Positions 1-8,389 of a stretch of DNA of 18,391 nucleotides are shown piece by piece; positions within the stretch are counted from its first letter, which is position 1, and the number at the start of each line of letters is the position of its first letter. Made by a program: the position numbers and the translations under genes. Under the pieces are notes generated by a model that saw nothing but the letters and a program-made list of their open reading frames with translations, was not told the origin of the DNA and searched no databases. The stretch lies in NCBI GenBank assembly GCA_900544885.1, contig UQWU01000035.1, forward strand, positions 1-18,391, in the 5' to 3' direction. Origin of the DNA: an uncultured Phascolarctobacterium sp. Lineage in GTDB: Bacteria; Bacillota; Negativicutes; Acidaminococcales; Acidaminococcaceae.

Positions 1-54
1 AACGTCGAAAGTACTTGGCTGGAAGCGGCCTGGGAGGATAGAAAATCGCCGGTT
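1..54 (+). rRNA. 5S ribosomal RNA, 3' part (5' half outside window)
   Basis: The first ~54 bases read as the 3' half of a 5S rRNA. The run GTACTTGG...CCTGGGAGGATAG matches the helix IV/loop E arm of Firmicute 5S (commonly GTACTTGG...CCTGGGAGAGTAG), a local stem GGCTG-gaag-CGGCC forms helix IV, and CGCCGG near the end fits the 3' strand of helix I. A U-tailed terminator follows within a few bases, as expected at the end of an rRNA operon. The bases after GGATAG (AAAAT) differ from the usual GGACGT. The exact 3' end is approximate. No protein reading is convincing: one frame stops at 39-41 and another runs through the terminator. Confidence 0.85.
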
Positions 55-59
55 AAGAA

Positions 60-93
60 AAGAACCATACCAAGAGTATGGTTCTTTTTTTTT
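60..93 (+). terminator. Rho-independent terminator of the rRNA operon
   Basis: An 11-bp perfect stem (AAGAACCATAC / GTATGGTTCTT) with loop CAAGA is followed by a run of nine T. It lies directly behind the 5S rRNA. Confidence 0.93.
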
Positions 94-150
94 ACAAAGT
101 ATTATTTCAGAGAAATCCGACAAAGAGATAATGAGTAGAAGATGTCTTTC

Positions 151-179
151 TTGTCTGGAGAATATTCTTATGGTATAAT
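151..179 (+). promoter_or_regulatory. Promoter of the NhaC-type antiporter gene
   Basis: TTGTCT (151-156), 17-bp spacer, TATAAT (174-179), with TGG just before the -10 box. A transcript would start about 40 bp before the ATG at 225. Confidence 0.7.
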
Positions 180-224
180 ACTTTTTAGATTTTTTAGAAA
201 AATTTATGGAGTGATGAACTAAAA

Positions 225-1886
225 ATGAGAAAAACCAATTACACCTTTTTGTTGATTGCGTTGGCGATTTTTGGTGGCTTATTGTATGCAACATCTATTA
301 CCCCTAACGCAGTAGACCCCACAGTTTATAAACCGGCTGTTTATTCTACAATCGCCTCTTTATTGCCACCTGTAATTGCAATTGCATTGGCATTAATTAC
401 TAAAGAAGTATATTCTTCTTTGTTTGTAGGCATTGCTATTGGTGCCTTATTATACTCCAATGGTAATCTTGAGCTGTTCCTCAACACTTTCTTGTATCAT
501 GAGGATGGAGGTATGATTACCAAGCTAGCTGATAGCTGGAGTGTGGGTATTTTAGTCTTTCTTGTTGTTCTAGGTATTATGGTTGCATTGATGAATAAAG
601 TAGGTGGCTCTGCTGCTTTCGGTCAATGGGCTTCCCAAAATATCAAAACACGTGTAGGGGCTCAGTTGTCTACTATTGCCTTAGGCGTTTTAATTTTCGT
701 CGATGACTATTTCAACTGCTTAACCGTAGGTTCGGTAATGCGCCCTGTAACTGACCGTCATCAGGTAAGCCGTGCTAAGCTGGCATATCTGATTGATGCT
801 ACCGCTGCACCAGTCTGCATTATTGCACCTGTTTCCAGCTGGGCTGCTGCTGTAACCTCTTCTGTACCACAAGGATCTGATATCAATGGTTTTACCATGT
901 TCCTGAACACCATTCCTTATAACTTCTATGCTATTGTTACCTTATTGATGATGTTCTTAATTACCGTCTTGAATTTTGATTTCGGTCCCATGAAGATGCA
1001 TGAAGAGAATGCAATTAAAGGCGACTTGTTTACTACTGCTAGTCGTCCTTATGGTGATGTTGATGAAGAAATTACTACTCCTAATGGTTCTGTAATAGAC
1101 CTTGTTCTGCCTATCGCCGTATTGATTATTTGCTGCATTATCGGTATGGTTTATACTGGTGGATATTTTGCCGGCGAATCCTTTGTTGATGCTTTTGCTA
1201 GTGCTAATGCTTCTAAAGGCTTGGTATTAGGCAGCACTGTAACCTTCTTCTTCGTATTCTGCTTCTATATGGTGCGTAATGTAATGACATTCAATGAATT
1301 TACTGACTGTATTCCTGCTGGTTTCCGTGCCATGGTTGCGCCGATTATGATTTTAACTTTAGCTTGGACTCTGTCCGGTATGACTGGTCTGTTAGGTGCT
1401 AAATACTATGTACATGATTTAGTTGCAGGTTCTGCAGGTTTATTGAAAATGTTCCTGCCAGCTATTATCTTCGTCGTAGCTATGTTCCTTTCTTTCTCTA
1501 CTGGCACTAGCTGGGGTACTTTTGCTATCCTGATTCCTGTTGTTTGCAACGTTTTCGGTGCTGGTGATACTTATGAAATGTTGGTTATTTCTATTGCTGC
1601 CTGCTTATCCGGTGCAGTTTGCGGTGACCATTGTTCACCTATTAGTGATACGACAATTATGGCATCTGCAGGTGCTCATTCCGATCACGTTAACCACGTT
1701 TCTACTCAATTACCGTATGCTTTAACTGCTGCGGCTGTTTCCATTACTGGTTATGTAATTGCCGGCGGTATTGCTTATTTCAGTGGCAGTTCTGTCGCTT
1801 TAATTGCTTTGCCGATTACCATGGTCTTGATGGTTGTGGTTATGTTCTGTATCAGAGCATACTATCGTCGTCAATCTGTTCAATAA
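225..1886 (+). CDS. Na+/H+ antiporter, NhaC family
   Basis: A polytopic membrane protein of 553 residues, predicted to exchange Na+ for H+ across the cytoplasmic membrane. It starts with a hydrophobic segment and has about a dozen hydrophobic stretches. Family hallmarks are an acidic DDYFNC segment near residue 160, followed by ATAAPVCIIAPVSSW near 190-205, and GDHCSPISDTTIMAS near 467-481 with a histidine-rich AHSDHVNHV just after; this second motif is typical of NhaC-like antiporters (Pfam PF03553). GGAG at 208-211 precedes the ATG by 13 bases, a little long, but the nearby GTG (211) and ATG (214) stop after a few codons. The gene has its own promoter and terminator. Ion specificity cannot be read from sequence; some relatives exchange organic anions (malate/lactate) or other substrates instead. 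Confidence 0.88.
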   Translation: MRKTNYTFLLIALAIFGGLLYATSITPNAVDPTVYKPAVYSTIASLLPPVIAIALALITKEVYSSLFVGIAIGALLYSNGNLELFLNTFLYHEDGGMITKLADSWSVGILVFLVVLGIMVALMNKVGGSAAFGQWASQNIKTRVGAQLSTIALGVLIFVDDYFNCLTVGSVMRPVTDRHQVSRAKLAYLIDATAAPVCIIAPVSSWAAAVTSSVPQGSDINGFTMFLNTIPYNFYAIVTLLMMFLITVLNFDFGPMKMHEENAIKGDLFTTASRPYGDVDEEITTPNGSVIDLVLPIAVLIICCIIGMVYTGGYFAGESFVDAFASANASKGLVLGSTVTFFFVFCFYMVRNVMTFNEFTDCIPAGFRAMVAPIMILTLAWTLSGMTGLLGAKYYVHDLVAGSAGLLKMFLPAIIFVVAMFLSFSTGTSWGTFAILIPVVCNVFGAGDTYEMLVISIAACLSGAVCGDHCSPISDTTIMASAGAHSDHVNHVSTQLPYALTAAAVSITGYVIAGGIAYFSGSSVALIALPITMVLMVVVMFCIRAYYRRQSVQ

Positions 1887-1902
1887 AATATGCTTATTAT
1901 CC

Positions 1903-1934
1903 AAGACCTGTAACATTTGTTACAGGTCTTTTTT
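1903..1934 (+). terminator. Terminator after the antiporter gene
   Basis: A perfect 12-bp stem (AAGACCTGTAAC / GTTACAGGTCTT) with loop ATTT is followed by T residues. Confidence 0.93.
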
Positions 1935-2085
1935 ATGATTTAAATAAATTATTATAGTATACTCTTTTTTTTATTATGTATACATTATATTATGCTTTTT
2001 CATCTTGCTTTTTTTCAGATAATATAGTAAAGTTATATAAAACTGAAGAGGAGTTTTGTCCATTTAAGGAAAGGTGTGTGTATTA

Positions 2086-2931
2086 ATGAGTTTAAAAAGA
2101 TTTGCTCAATTAGCTTTGTGTGGCCTGATGTTAGTAGCTATGGTTGTTATGGCCGGCTGCGGTGGCGATAAAAAAGCTGACTCTAACAAAAAAGTGTTAA
2201 AGGTTGCTATGGAATGTGCTTATGCTCCGTACAACTGGTCTCAAACCAGTGCTGAAGGTGGTGCAGTAAAAATTGCTGGCACTAACGAATATGCTTATGG
2301 CTATGACGTTATCATGGCTAAAAAGCTGGCTGACTCCATGGGCGCTGATTTGGAAATTCATAAAATTGAATGGGATGGTTTGGCACCTGCTGTAGTAAGT
2401 GGTAAAGTAGATGCTGCTATTGCTGGTATGTCCATTACCTCTGAACGTAAACAAGCTGTCGATTTCACTAAACCTTACTACTATGCAACTGTAGTTGCTT
2501 TGGTTAAAAAAGATTCTCCGCAAGCTCAAGCTAAAAGCGTTGCTGATTTAAAAGGTTCTATTGCAACTTCTCAATTGAATACCATTTGGTATGATCAAAT
2601 TGACCAAGTTCCGAATGTTACCAAGCTGCCTGCAATCGACAACGTTCCTGGTATGATTGTAGCTTTGAAATCCGGCAAATGTAATTTAATTGTTACCGAT
2701 ATCCCGACTGCAAAAGCTGCAGCATTCGCTAACAAAGATTTGGTTATGGTAACTTTCCCTGAAGATAAAGGTTTCAAAACTTCTCGTGAAGATGTTGAAA
2801 TCGGCATAGCTATTAAAAAAGGCAACAAAGAATTAGCTGAAGCTATGAATAAAGTTTTAGGAAATATGACTGAAGCTGACTTCAATAAAATTATGGATGA
2901 AGCTATTAAAAAACAGCCTTTGGCAAAATAA
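2086..2931 (+). CDS. Polar amino acid ABC transporter, substrate-binding lipoprotein
   Basis: An extracytoplasmic solute-binding protein of family 3 (281 residues from this start) that would deliver an amino acid to the permease encoded downstream. The N-terminus is a lipoprotein signal with VMAGC and lipid-modified Cys25. The mature part has the SBP_bac_3 pattern: VAMECAYAPYNW at the start, GYDVIMAKKLAD, then DAAIAGMSITSERKQAVDFT. I chose the ATG at 2086, not the in-frame GTG at 2074, because AAGGAAAGGTG (2066-2076) then sits about 9 bases upstream; the GTG would overlap that site. Binding protein, permease and ATPase follow in order, though a hairpin lies after this gene. The ligand (glutamine, basic or other amino acid) cannot be told from sequence. 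Confidence 0.92.
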   Translation: MSLKRFAQLALCGLMLVAMVVMAGCGGDKKADSNKKVLKVAMECAYAPYNWSQTSAEGGAVKIAGTNEYAYGYDVIMAKKLADSMGADLEIHKIEWDGLAPAVVSGKVDAAIAGMSITSERKQAVDFTKPYYYATVVALVKKDSPQAQAKSVADLKGSIATSQLNTIWYDQIDQVPNVTKLPAIDNVPGMIVALKSGKCNLIVTDIPTAKAAAFANKDLVMVTFPEDKGFKTSREDVEIGIAIKKGNKELAEAMNKVLGNMTEADFNKIMDEAIKKQPLAK

Positions 2932-2942
2932 CATTGCATATT

Positions 2943-2969
2943 AAGGGGCGGCATTTTGTCGCCCTTTTT
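2943..2969 (+). terminator. Terminator-like hairpin between binding protein and permease genes
   Basis: AAGGGGCG / CGCCCTTTT (one G-T pair) around a 9-base loop, followed by TTTTTA. It lies inside the operon, so it probably works as a partial terminator or mRNA 3' stabiliser that gives excess binding protein over the membrane components. Confidence 0.6.
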
Positions 2970-2970
2970 A

Positions 2971-2979
2971 TGTTATAAT
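2971..2979 (+). promoter_or_regulatory. Possible internal extended -10 promoter
   Basis: TGTTATAAT is an exact extended -10 element (TG-N-TATAAT) just after the hairpin and 29 bp before the permease ATG. No convincing -35 box is seen at 16-18 bp, so this is tentative. Confidence 0.35.
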
Positions 2980-3007
2980 TCAAGAAAAAATTAAGGTGGT
3001 GTAATAA

Positions 3008-3802
3008 ATGCCAGAAACATTTTTTGGCTGGGTAACGTTCCTGATACAGGAATATGGTGAAGTATTATTCCATGGTGCGTTAGTAACATTATTATTAGCA
3101 GTTATCGGTACTTTGGTAGGCTGCATAATTGGTCTCATTGTCGGTGTTATTCAAACTATTCCTCTTGAGGATAATGCCAGCAAAGCACAAAAGCTTTGTA
3201 TCCGTTCCGTACAACGTCTTTTGGATGCTTATGTAGAAGTTTTTCGCGGTACTCCTATGATTGTACAAGCAATGGTTGTATACTATGGCGCTATGAGCAT
3301 TTTTGATATTGATATGTCTCCGTTATTTGCCGGTCTTTTAGTCGTATCTATTAATACTGGTGCATATATGGCAGAAACTGTTCGTGGCGGCATTGAATCC
3401 GTTGATCCAGGTCAAAAAGAAGCTGCTATTGCTATCGGTATGGATCATTTACAAACTATGCGTTGTGTTATTCTGCCGCAGGCATTGCGTAATGTTATGC
3501 CTCAATTAGGTAATAACTTGATTATTAATATTAAAGATACCTCTGTGCTGAATGTAATTTCTGTAACTGAATTGTATTTTGCCTCTAAATCTGCTGCAGG
3601 TGTTTACTATAAGTATTTTGAAATCTTCTTCATTACCTGCGTAATGTATTTCATTATGACCTTTACCGCATCCCGTCTGTTGCGTTGGGCTGAAAGCAAA
3701 ATGGATGGACCTAAAGACTATCAGCTGGTTACTTATGACCCGATGATGGATCCCTGCGGCGATATTCCTTTGCCGACTAAAAAGCAGAAAGGACGTTATT
3801 GA
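3008..3802 (+). CDS. Polar amino acid ABC transporter, permease
   Basis: A HisM/GlnP-type inner-membrane permease of 264 residues. The N-terminal half has long hydrophobic segments (about 22-50). RGTPMIVQ at 80-87 and the EAA loop EAAIAIGM...ILPQALRNVMPQLGNN at about 138-170 are the conserved features; the EAA loop docks onto the ATPase. The last ~35 residues are polar. AAGGTGGTG (2993-3001) lies about 6-8 bases before the ATG. The ATPase gene starts 3 bases after this stop codon, so the two are surely co-transcribed. Only one permease gene is present, so a homodimer is likely. Confidence 0.92.
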   Translation: MPETFFGWVTFLIQEYGEVLFHGALVTLLLAVIGTLVGCIIGLIVGVIQTIPLEDNASKAQKLCIRSVQRLLDAYVEVFRGTPMIVQAMVVYYGAMSIFDIDMSPLFAGLLVVSINTGAYMAETVRGGIESVDPGQKEAAIAIGMDHLQTMRCVILPQALRNVMPQLGNNLIINIKDTSVLNVISVTELYFASKSAAGVYYKYFEIFFITCVMYFIMTFTASRLLRWAESKMDGPKDYQLVTYDPMMDPCGDIPLPTKKQKGRY

Positions 3803-3805
3803 TTT

Positions 3806-4549
3806 ATGGAAAAAGAATTATTAGTTTCTGTCCATGATTTAAAGAAAGCTTTTGGTGAACGTGAAATTTTAAAAGGTATCAGTTTCGATATTAATCGTGG
3901 TGATGTTGTCTGTATTATCGGTCCTTCCGGTAGTGGTAAATCTACTTTGATTCGTTGTATCAACTATTTGGAACATCCCACCAGTGGTGAAATCAAATAT
4001 CGTGGCAAGAACATTGATGAAGCGTTTAAAAAGCTGACTTTATTTAGAACAAAGGTTGGTATGGTATTCCAATCCTTCAACCTGTTCAATAATATGACTG
4101 TATTGGAAAACTGCATGGTTGGTCCGATTAAGGTTTTAGGTAAAAGCAAAGAAGAGGCAAAAGCTACTGCTTTACAATATTTAAAGCATGTCGGTATGGA
4201 TAGTTATGTTAATGCGAAACCGCATCAATTGAGTGGTGGTCAAAAGCAACGTGTAGCTATCGCTCGTGCTTTAGCTTTAGAGCCTGAAGTACTGCTTATG
4301 GACGAGCCAACTTCTGCACTGGATCCGGAAATGGTTGGCGAGGTATTACGTGTCATCAGAGATTTGGCTAAGGATGGTTTGACCATGGTCATTGTTACTC
4401 ACGAAATGTCTTTTGCACGTGATGTTTCTAATCGCGTCGTCTTTATCGATCAAGGCGTTATCGCTGAGGAAGGTGAACCTAAAGAGTTATTTGCTCATCC
4501 GAAAAATAAACGTACACAAGATTTCTTGGCTCGTTTCCAAAATAATTAA
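3806..4549 (+). CDS. Polar amino acid ABC transporter, ATP-binding protein
   Basis: The 247-residue ATPase of the importer, of the GlnQ/HisP type. All nucleotide-binding motifs are intact: Walker A GPSGSGKST (39-47), Q-loop Gln89 in VFQSFNLF, signature LSGGQ (142-146) followed by KQRVAIARAL, Walker B LLMDEP with Glu167, D-loop SALD, and H-loop His199 in VTHEM. AAAGGACG (3788-3795) within the end of the permease gene is the ribosome binding site, about 10 bases before the ATG. This is the last gene of the operon; a strong terminator follows 13 bases after the stop codon. Confidence 0.95.
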   Translation: MEKELLVSVHDLKKAFGEREILKGISFDINRGDVVCIIGPSGSGKSTLIRCINYLEHPTSGEIKYRGKNIDEAFKKLTLFRTKVGMVFQSFNLFNNMTVLENCMVGPIKVLGKSKEEAKATALQYLKHVGMDSYVNAKPHQLSGGQKQRVAIARALALEPEVLLMDEPTSALDPEMVGEVLRVIRDLAKDGLTMVIVTHEMSFARDVSNRVVFIDQGVIAEEGEPKELFAHPKNKRTQDFLARFQNN

Positions 4550-4562
4550 TTTAATCACCTAT

Positions 4563-4597
4563 AAGAACACTATCTTGCGTGGATAGTGTTCTTTTTT
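4563..4597 (+). terminator. Terminator of the amino acid importer operon
   Basis: A perfect 12-bp stem (AAGAACACTATC / GATAGTGTTCTT), loop TTGCGTG, then a T run. Confidence 0.93.
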
Positions 4598-4658
4598 ATA
4601 CACTTTTGCTTGGCAAGTTTTAGTCAGCTAACAGAGGAAAAAACACTTATGTGGCGAA

Positions 4659-4667
4659 TGTTATACT
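4659..4667 (+). promoter_or_regulatory. Possible extended -10 promoter of the DUF4127-GNAT-Nramp operon
   Basis: TGTTATACT fits the extended -10 pattern TG-N-TATAAT with one change. It lies 38 bp before the chosen ATG (4706) and downstream of the previous terminator. No clear -35 box is visible. Confidence 0.4.
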
Positions 4668-4705
4668 ACAGAGAAATATTTTATTTTTATAAGGATGTGA
4701 TGATA

Positions 4706-6265
4706 ATGAGGGCTTTACGTAGCTGTTTATTTTTATTATTAATGCTGTTGTGCCAAACGGCATTTGCGGCGAAAGGAACAATTTTGTACGTGCCCATGGA
4801 TAATCGGCCCGTATGCCTTGATTATACCGTACAAAGCATGCAAAGTGCAGGTTGGGATGTACAGGTTCCACCGCGTGAGATTATTGCCGATGCACAACGC
4901 CCAGGAGATTCAGAAAAATTATTTACTTGGCTGGAAGAAAATGCTGAGCATTCTGTCGCTGTAGTTGCATCTTCAGATGCTTTACTGTATGGTGGCTTAG
5001 TCGGCAGCCGTACCCACGAAATTCCGATGAATGTGTTGGAGGAACGTGCAGAGCGTTTAGTGAATTTAAAGAATACACATGGCGGTCAGAAGGTATATGT
5101 ATTTACTACTATTATGCGTTCTCCTAAAGCTAGCAGTGCTCCTGTAGAGCCTGAATATTATGCACAGTGGGGGCCGCAGATTTTCCGTTTAGGTGCCTTA
5201 GAGGATAAATTAGAATTAAAGAAAATTACCCGTAAGGAAACAAGAGAATTAGCGGATTTGCGTCTGAATATTCCTCGTGAGGTTTTAGAAGATTTATATG
5301 TAAGACGTTCTAATAACATCCGTGCTACAGAGATTTTATTGCATGGTGTGGAAAGTGGAGATTTTGATTATCTGTTAATCGGTCGTGATGATACTGCACC
5401 TTATTCTCAAGCACATAGAGAAGCACGCAGTATGGATATTTTGGTAAGTGAATTACCTAAAGAACGTATCCGCTTTTTTGCCGGTGCAGATCAGTTAGGC
5501 TTATTATTACTGGCACGTGCGTCTAATAGACTGCAATATGAATTACCATTAGTGAATGTTATGTTTGCACCTGGTGTAGGAGAAGATACTATCCCTACCT
5601 ATGAAGATGATACTGTTGGTGAAAGTGCTAAACAGCACATTTATGCTGCGGGTGCATTTCCTGCTCGTACGCAAAAAATGGCAGATCTTGTTTTAGCCGT
5701 AAATACTCCTAGCGACGGAGTAACCCTGGAAGCAAGTAATCCTGCTAATACTTATGACGTAAGCAAAGATACACAAAAATTTGTCGCTGATGTTAAGAGT
5801 GTAGTAGAAAGTGGTAAACCTGTTGTAGTTGCCGATGTAAAATATGGCAATGGTGCTGATAATGCTTTAGTAAAAGAAATTTTTGCTAATAATCTGGAGT
5901 ATCGATTAGCAGCTTATGGTGGTTGGAATACTGCAGGTAACAGCTTAGGTTTTGCCTTGGCTCAAGGTATGCTTGCGGATTTGTATCCTGCTGATGCAAA
6001 GAAAGAGTTGTTACAACAGCGTTATTTTGATGATTGGGCTTATCAATCTAATACTCGTATGCATACTTATATGCAGCTGATTTGGCCGCAGCAATGGCCC
6101 AATAGTGGTTTAGATGCTGAAAAACAGGCTAAGGTAGAAGAATTTATTACTGCTGATTTACAAAAGGTAAGTGAACCGTATATGGGAGAAGCTGCCCAAG
6201 AATATAAATTTACTTTGCCTTGGAGCAGAATGTTTGAAGTAAAGGTGGATAAAGTTAGTGAGTAA
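4706..6265 (+). CDS. Exported DUF4127 family protein
   Basis: A 519-residue protein that I recognise as DUF4127, a family without known biochemical function. A signal peptide is clear: basic MRALR, a Leu-rich core, and a likely cleavage after AFA (residue 21). Family features are YVPMDNRPVCLDY right after the signal, SSDALLYGGLVGSR in the first third, and LIGRDDTAPYSQAHREAR near the middle; the PMDNRP and RDDT segments look like active-site or ligand motifs, but that is a guess. The reading frame extends upstream to 4586, but AAGGA (4691-4695) fits the ATG at 4706 (10 bases) better than the in-frame ATG at 4700. The stop overlaps the start of the acetyltransferase gene by 8 bases, so translation is probably coupled. 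The signal peptide implies action outside the cytoplasmic membrane. Confidence 0.85.
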   Translation: MRALRSCLFLLLMLLCQTAFAAKGTILYVPMDNRPVCLDYTVQSMQSAGWDVQVPPREIIADAQRPGDSEKLFTWLEENAEHSVAVVASSDALLYGGLVGSRTHEIPMNVLEERAERLVNLKNTHGGQKVYVFTTIMRSPKASSAPVEPEYYAQWGPQIFRLGALEDKLELKKITRKETRELADLRLNIPREVLEDLYVRRSNNIRATEILLHGVESGDFDYLLIGRDDTAPYSQAHREARSMDILVSELPKERIRFFAGADQLGLLLLARASNRLQYELPLVNVMFAPGVGEDTIPTYEDDTVGESAKQHIYAAGAFPARTQKMADLVLAVNTPSDGVTLEASNPANTYDVSKDTQKFVADVKSVVESGKPVVVADVKYGNGADNALVKEIFANNLEYRLAAYGGWNTAGNSLGFALAQGMLADLYPADAKKELLQQRYFDDWAYQSNTRMHTYMQLIWPQQWPNSGLDAEKQAKVEEFITADLQKVSEPYMGEAAQEYKFTLPWSRMFEVKVDKVSE

Positions 6266-6884
6266 AGATTTTAAAATTCGTTTGGTTACTATTGATGACG
6301 CAGAAGCTTTACTTGCTATTTATACTCCATTTGTAATTAGTGAAGAACGAAGCATCAGTGATGTTTCTTTTGAATATGAGGCACCTTCTCTAGAGGAATT
6401 TGCAAAAAGAATTCAAAATATATCTGCTGAGTATCCGTATTTAGTTTGCGAATATAAGGGTAATTTATTAGGCTATGCATATGCTCATCCCTATATACCT
6501 AGAGCAGCGTATCAATGGGGTGCAGAAGTAACTATTTATCTGGCACCGGAAGGACAGGGCAAAGGGATTGGCCGTGTGTTGTATGCAGCATTAGAGGAAC
6601 TGCTGAAAATGCAGGGAATTATCAATACTTATGCCTGCGTCACTGCCAGTAATCTGCACAGCGTCAAAATGCACGAAGCATTAGGCTATCGTATTGTGGG
6701 AAGCTTTAAACAATGTGGTTTTAAGCATGGTCATTGGTTAGATATGGTGTGGTTAGAAAAGGTATTATGTGAGCGTCCTCAACAACCGCCGTTAATCAAA
6801 AAATATCCTGAGTTAGAGGATACGTTAGTAGAAAAGGTTTTGGCAAAAGCATCTATGGAGGTAGCAACATTAAATTTAGCATAG
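6258..6884 (+). CDS. GNAT family N-acetyltransferase, phosphinothricin acetyltransferase-like
   Basis: A cytoplasmic acetyl-CoA-dependent N-acetyltransferase of 208 residues. Motif A, which binds the pyrophosphate of CoA, is PEGQGKGIGRVLY with Gln100-Gly101-Lys102-Gly103-Ile104-Gly105. Upstream, RAAYQWGAEVTIYL, and downstream, ASNLHSVKMHEALGYRIVG and GFKHGHWLDMVWLE match the layout of the Pat/Bar (YncA-like) subfamily, which acetylates amino-acid-like toxins such as phosphinothricin or methionine derivatives. About 35 residues after the usual end are less conserved. The start is GTG at 6258, with AAGGTGG (6242-6248) about 9 bases upstream inside the DUF4127 gene. The true substrate is unknown; resistance is not implied. 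Confidence 0.88.
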   Translation: MSKDFKIRLVTIDDAEALLAIYTPFVISEERSISDVSFEYEAPSLEEFAKRIQNISAEYPYLVCEYKGNLLGYAYAHPYIPRAAYQWGAEVTIYLAPEGQGKGIGRVLYAALEELLKMQGIINTYACVTASNLHSVKMHEALGYRIVGSFKQCGFKHGHWLDMVWLEKVLCERPQQPPLIKKYPELEDTLVEKVLAKASMEVATLNLA

Positions 6885-6899
6885 AAGAGAAGGTGGGAA

Positions 6900-8165
6900 A
6901 TGGATGTAAAAGAATATAAGAAAAAGCATAAACAGAGATCTCAGGCTAGAGAATTTTTGAGTTATATAGGGCCGGGACTATTAATAACTGTCGGCTTCAT
7001 AGATCCAGGTAACTGGGCGTCTAACTTAGCTGCTGGTGCTGATTATGGCTATCTATTATTGTGGATGGTTACATTATCGACGATAATGCTGATTTTCTTA
7101 CAGCATAATGCGGCTAGATTAGGTATTGCGACTGGATTGTGTTTGGCAGAAGCAGCTAATCAGTATCTTCCTAAATGGATTTCTTTACCGACGTTATTAT
7201 CTGCAGTACTTGCTTCTATTGCTACGGCTTTAGCAGAAATATTAGGTGGTGCTATTGCCTTAAACTTGTTATTTAATGTACCTCTTTGGCTAGGTAGTAT
7301 TTTAATGGCTGTTTTATGTTCGTGGCTGTTACGGTCTAATTCATATCGCAAGCTAGAAAAAATCATTATTGCCTTTGTTTCTTTAATTGGCTTATCTTTT
7401 TTACTAGAAATTATTATGGTACCGTTAGATTGGAGTGCATCTGTAAAAGGTTGGGTTACTCCCAGTATACCTTCTGGTTCCTTGCTTGTGATTATGAGTG
7501 TACTCGGTGCGGTGGTAATGCCTCATAATTTATTTCTACATTCAGAAGTAATTCAAAGCCGTCAATGGAACTTATTAGATGAAAAATTGATAAAAAAACA
7601 GTTTCGGTTCGAATTTTTAGATACTGTTTTTTCAATGACCATTGGTTGGGCAATTAATAGTGCTATGATTTTAGTAGCAGCTGCCGTTTTTTATGCTAAT
7701 CAAGTACAGGTAAGCGATTTATCTCAAGCTGTTGAGTTATTACGTCCTTTGTTAGGTAATAATGCTGCTATTTTATTTGCAGTAGCTTTATTATTTGCTG
7801 GCATATCTTCGACAGTAACTGCTGGTATGGCAGGTGCGAGTATCTATGCAGGTATGTTTGGGGAAGGCTATGATGTAGAAGACCCTCATTCATGGCATGG
7901 CATTTTATTGACCTATTGGTTGGCAGTATTGGTGATTCTATTTATTGAAGATCCATTTACAGGTCTTATTTATTCGCAGATGGCCTTGAGCGTACAATTA
8001 CCTTGGACTATTGGCACCTTGATTTATTTAACTTCATCGAAGAAAGTAATGGGTAAATTTGTTAATAGTACGAGCTTGATGATTAGTTTGAGTATTATAG
8101 GTGCTATTGTAATAGTATTGAACATTATGTTACTACTAGAGGCTTTCGGTATTATGCAGTTTTAA
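6900..8165 (+). CDS. Nramp family divalent metal ion transporter
   Basis: A 421-residue polytopic membrane protein of the Nramp (MntH-like) family, importing divalent transition metals with protons. The two unwound helices that form the metal site are recognisable: Asp35-Pro-Gly-Asn38 in TM1 (GFIDPGNW) and Met207-Pro-His-Asn210 in TM6. The TM6 methionine, which favours Mn2+/Fe2+ and similar soft metals, is kept; Nramp-related Mg2+ transporters lack it. About 11 hydrophobic segments fit the fold. AAGGTGGG directly precedes the ATG and the gene starts 15 bases after the acetyltransferase, so it is the last gene of that operon. No upstream metal-regulator box was recognised. Metal specificity is inferred from the motifs only. 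Confidence 0.93.
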   Translation: MDVKEYKKKHKQRSQAREFLSYIGPGLLITVGFIDPGNWASNLAAGADYGYLLLWMVTLSTIMLIFLQHNAARLGIATGLCLAEAANQYLPKWISLPTLLSAVLASIATALAEILGGAIALNLLFNVPLWLGSILMAVLCSWLLRSNSYRKLEKIIIAFVSLIGLSFLLEIIMVPLDWSASVKGWVTPSIPSGSLLVIMSVLGAVVMPHNLFLHSEVIQSRQWNLLDEKLIKKQFRFEFLDTVFSMTIGWAINSAMILVAAAVFYANQVQVSDLSQAVELLRPLLGNNAAILFAVALLFAGISSTVTAGMAGASIYAGMFGEGYDVEDPHSWHGILLTYWLAVLVILFIEDPFTGLIYSQMALSVQLPWTIGTLIYLTSSKKVMGKFVNSTSLMISLSIIGAIVIVLNIMLLLEAFGIMQF

Positions 8166-8252
8166 CAGCGCAGTTCTTTCAGAAAAATATTTTAATGGCA
8201 AATCTTTCATGGAAATTGAAAATCTAATTAATGTAACAGTTATTTATTAAAA

Positions 8253-8302
8253 AATGACCACACCTGAGTAACCTAATACTCTAGTGTGGTCATTCTGTTT
8301 TT
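8253..8302. terminator. Bidirectional terminator between convergent operons
   Basis: An 11-bp perfect outer stem (AATGACCACAC / GTGTGGTCATT, 8253-8263 and 8284-8294) with an inner GAGTA / TACTC stem. On the plus strand CTGTTTTTAA follows; on the minus strand the arm is followed by TTTTTTAATAA. It can serve both the Nramp operon and the minus-strand importer operon. The rest of 8166-8389 shows only a weak GAGTTC/GAACTC pairing (8305-8373). Confidence 0.85.
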
Positions 8303-8389
8303 AAGAGTTCCGCTTAAAGGCTTCATTAACTGTGATTTTTGTTAATCCCTAATTACTAAGTCTATTAGAGAACTCCTTTTTGTTTAGCT

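Noticed and set aside
1..138. Open frame running from the window edge through the terminator
   Set aside because: The sequence matches 5S rRNA and the frame would translate the terminator hairpin.
2074..2085. Upstream GTG start for the amino acid binding protein
   Set aside because: It overlaps the ribosome binding site that fits the ATG at 2086, and it would add residues before a standard lipoprotein signal.
4586..4705. N-terminal extension of the DUF4127 gene
   Set aside because: It would begin inside the previous terminator and place 40 residues before a complete signal peptide; the ribosome binding site fits 4706.
8303..8383. Second terminator between the Nramp and permease genes
   Set aside because: Only a 6-bp GAGTTC/GAACTC pairing across about 60 bases; too weak to call.
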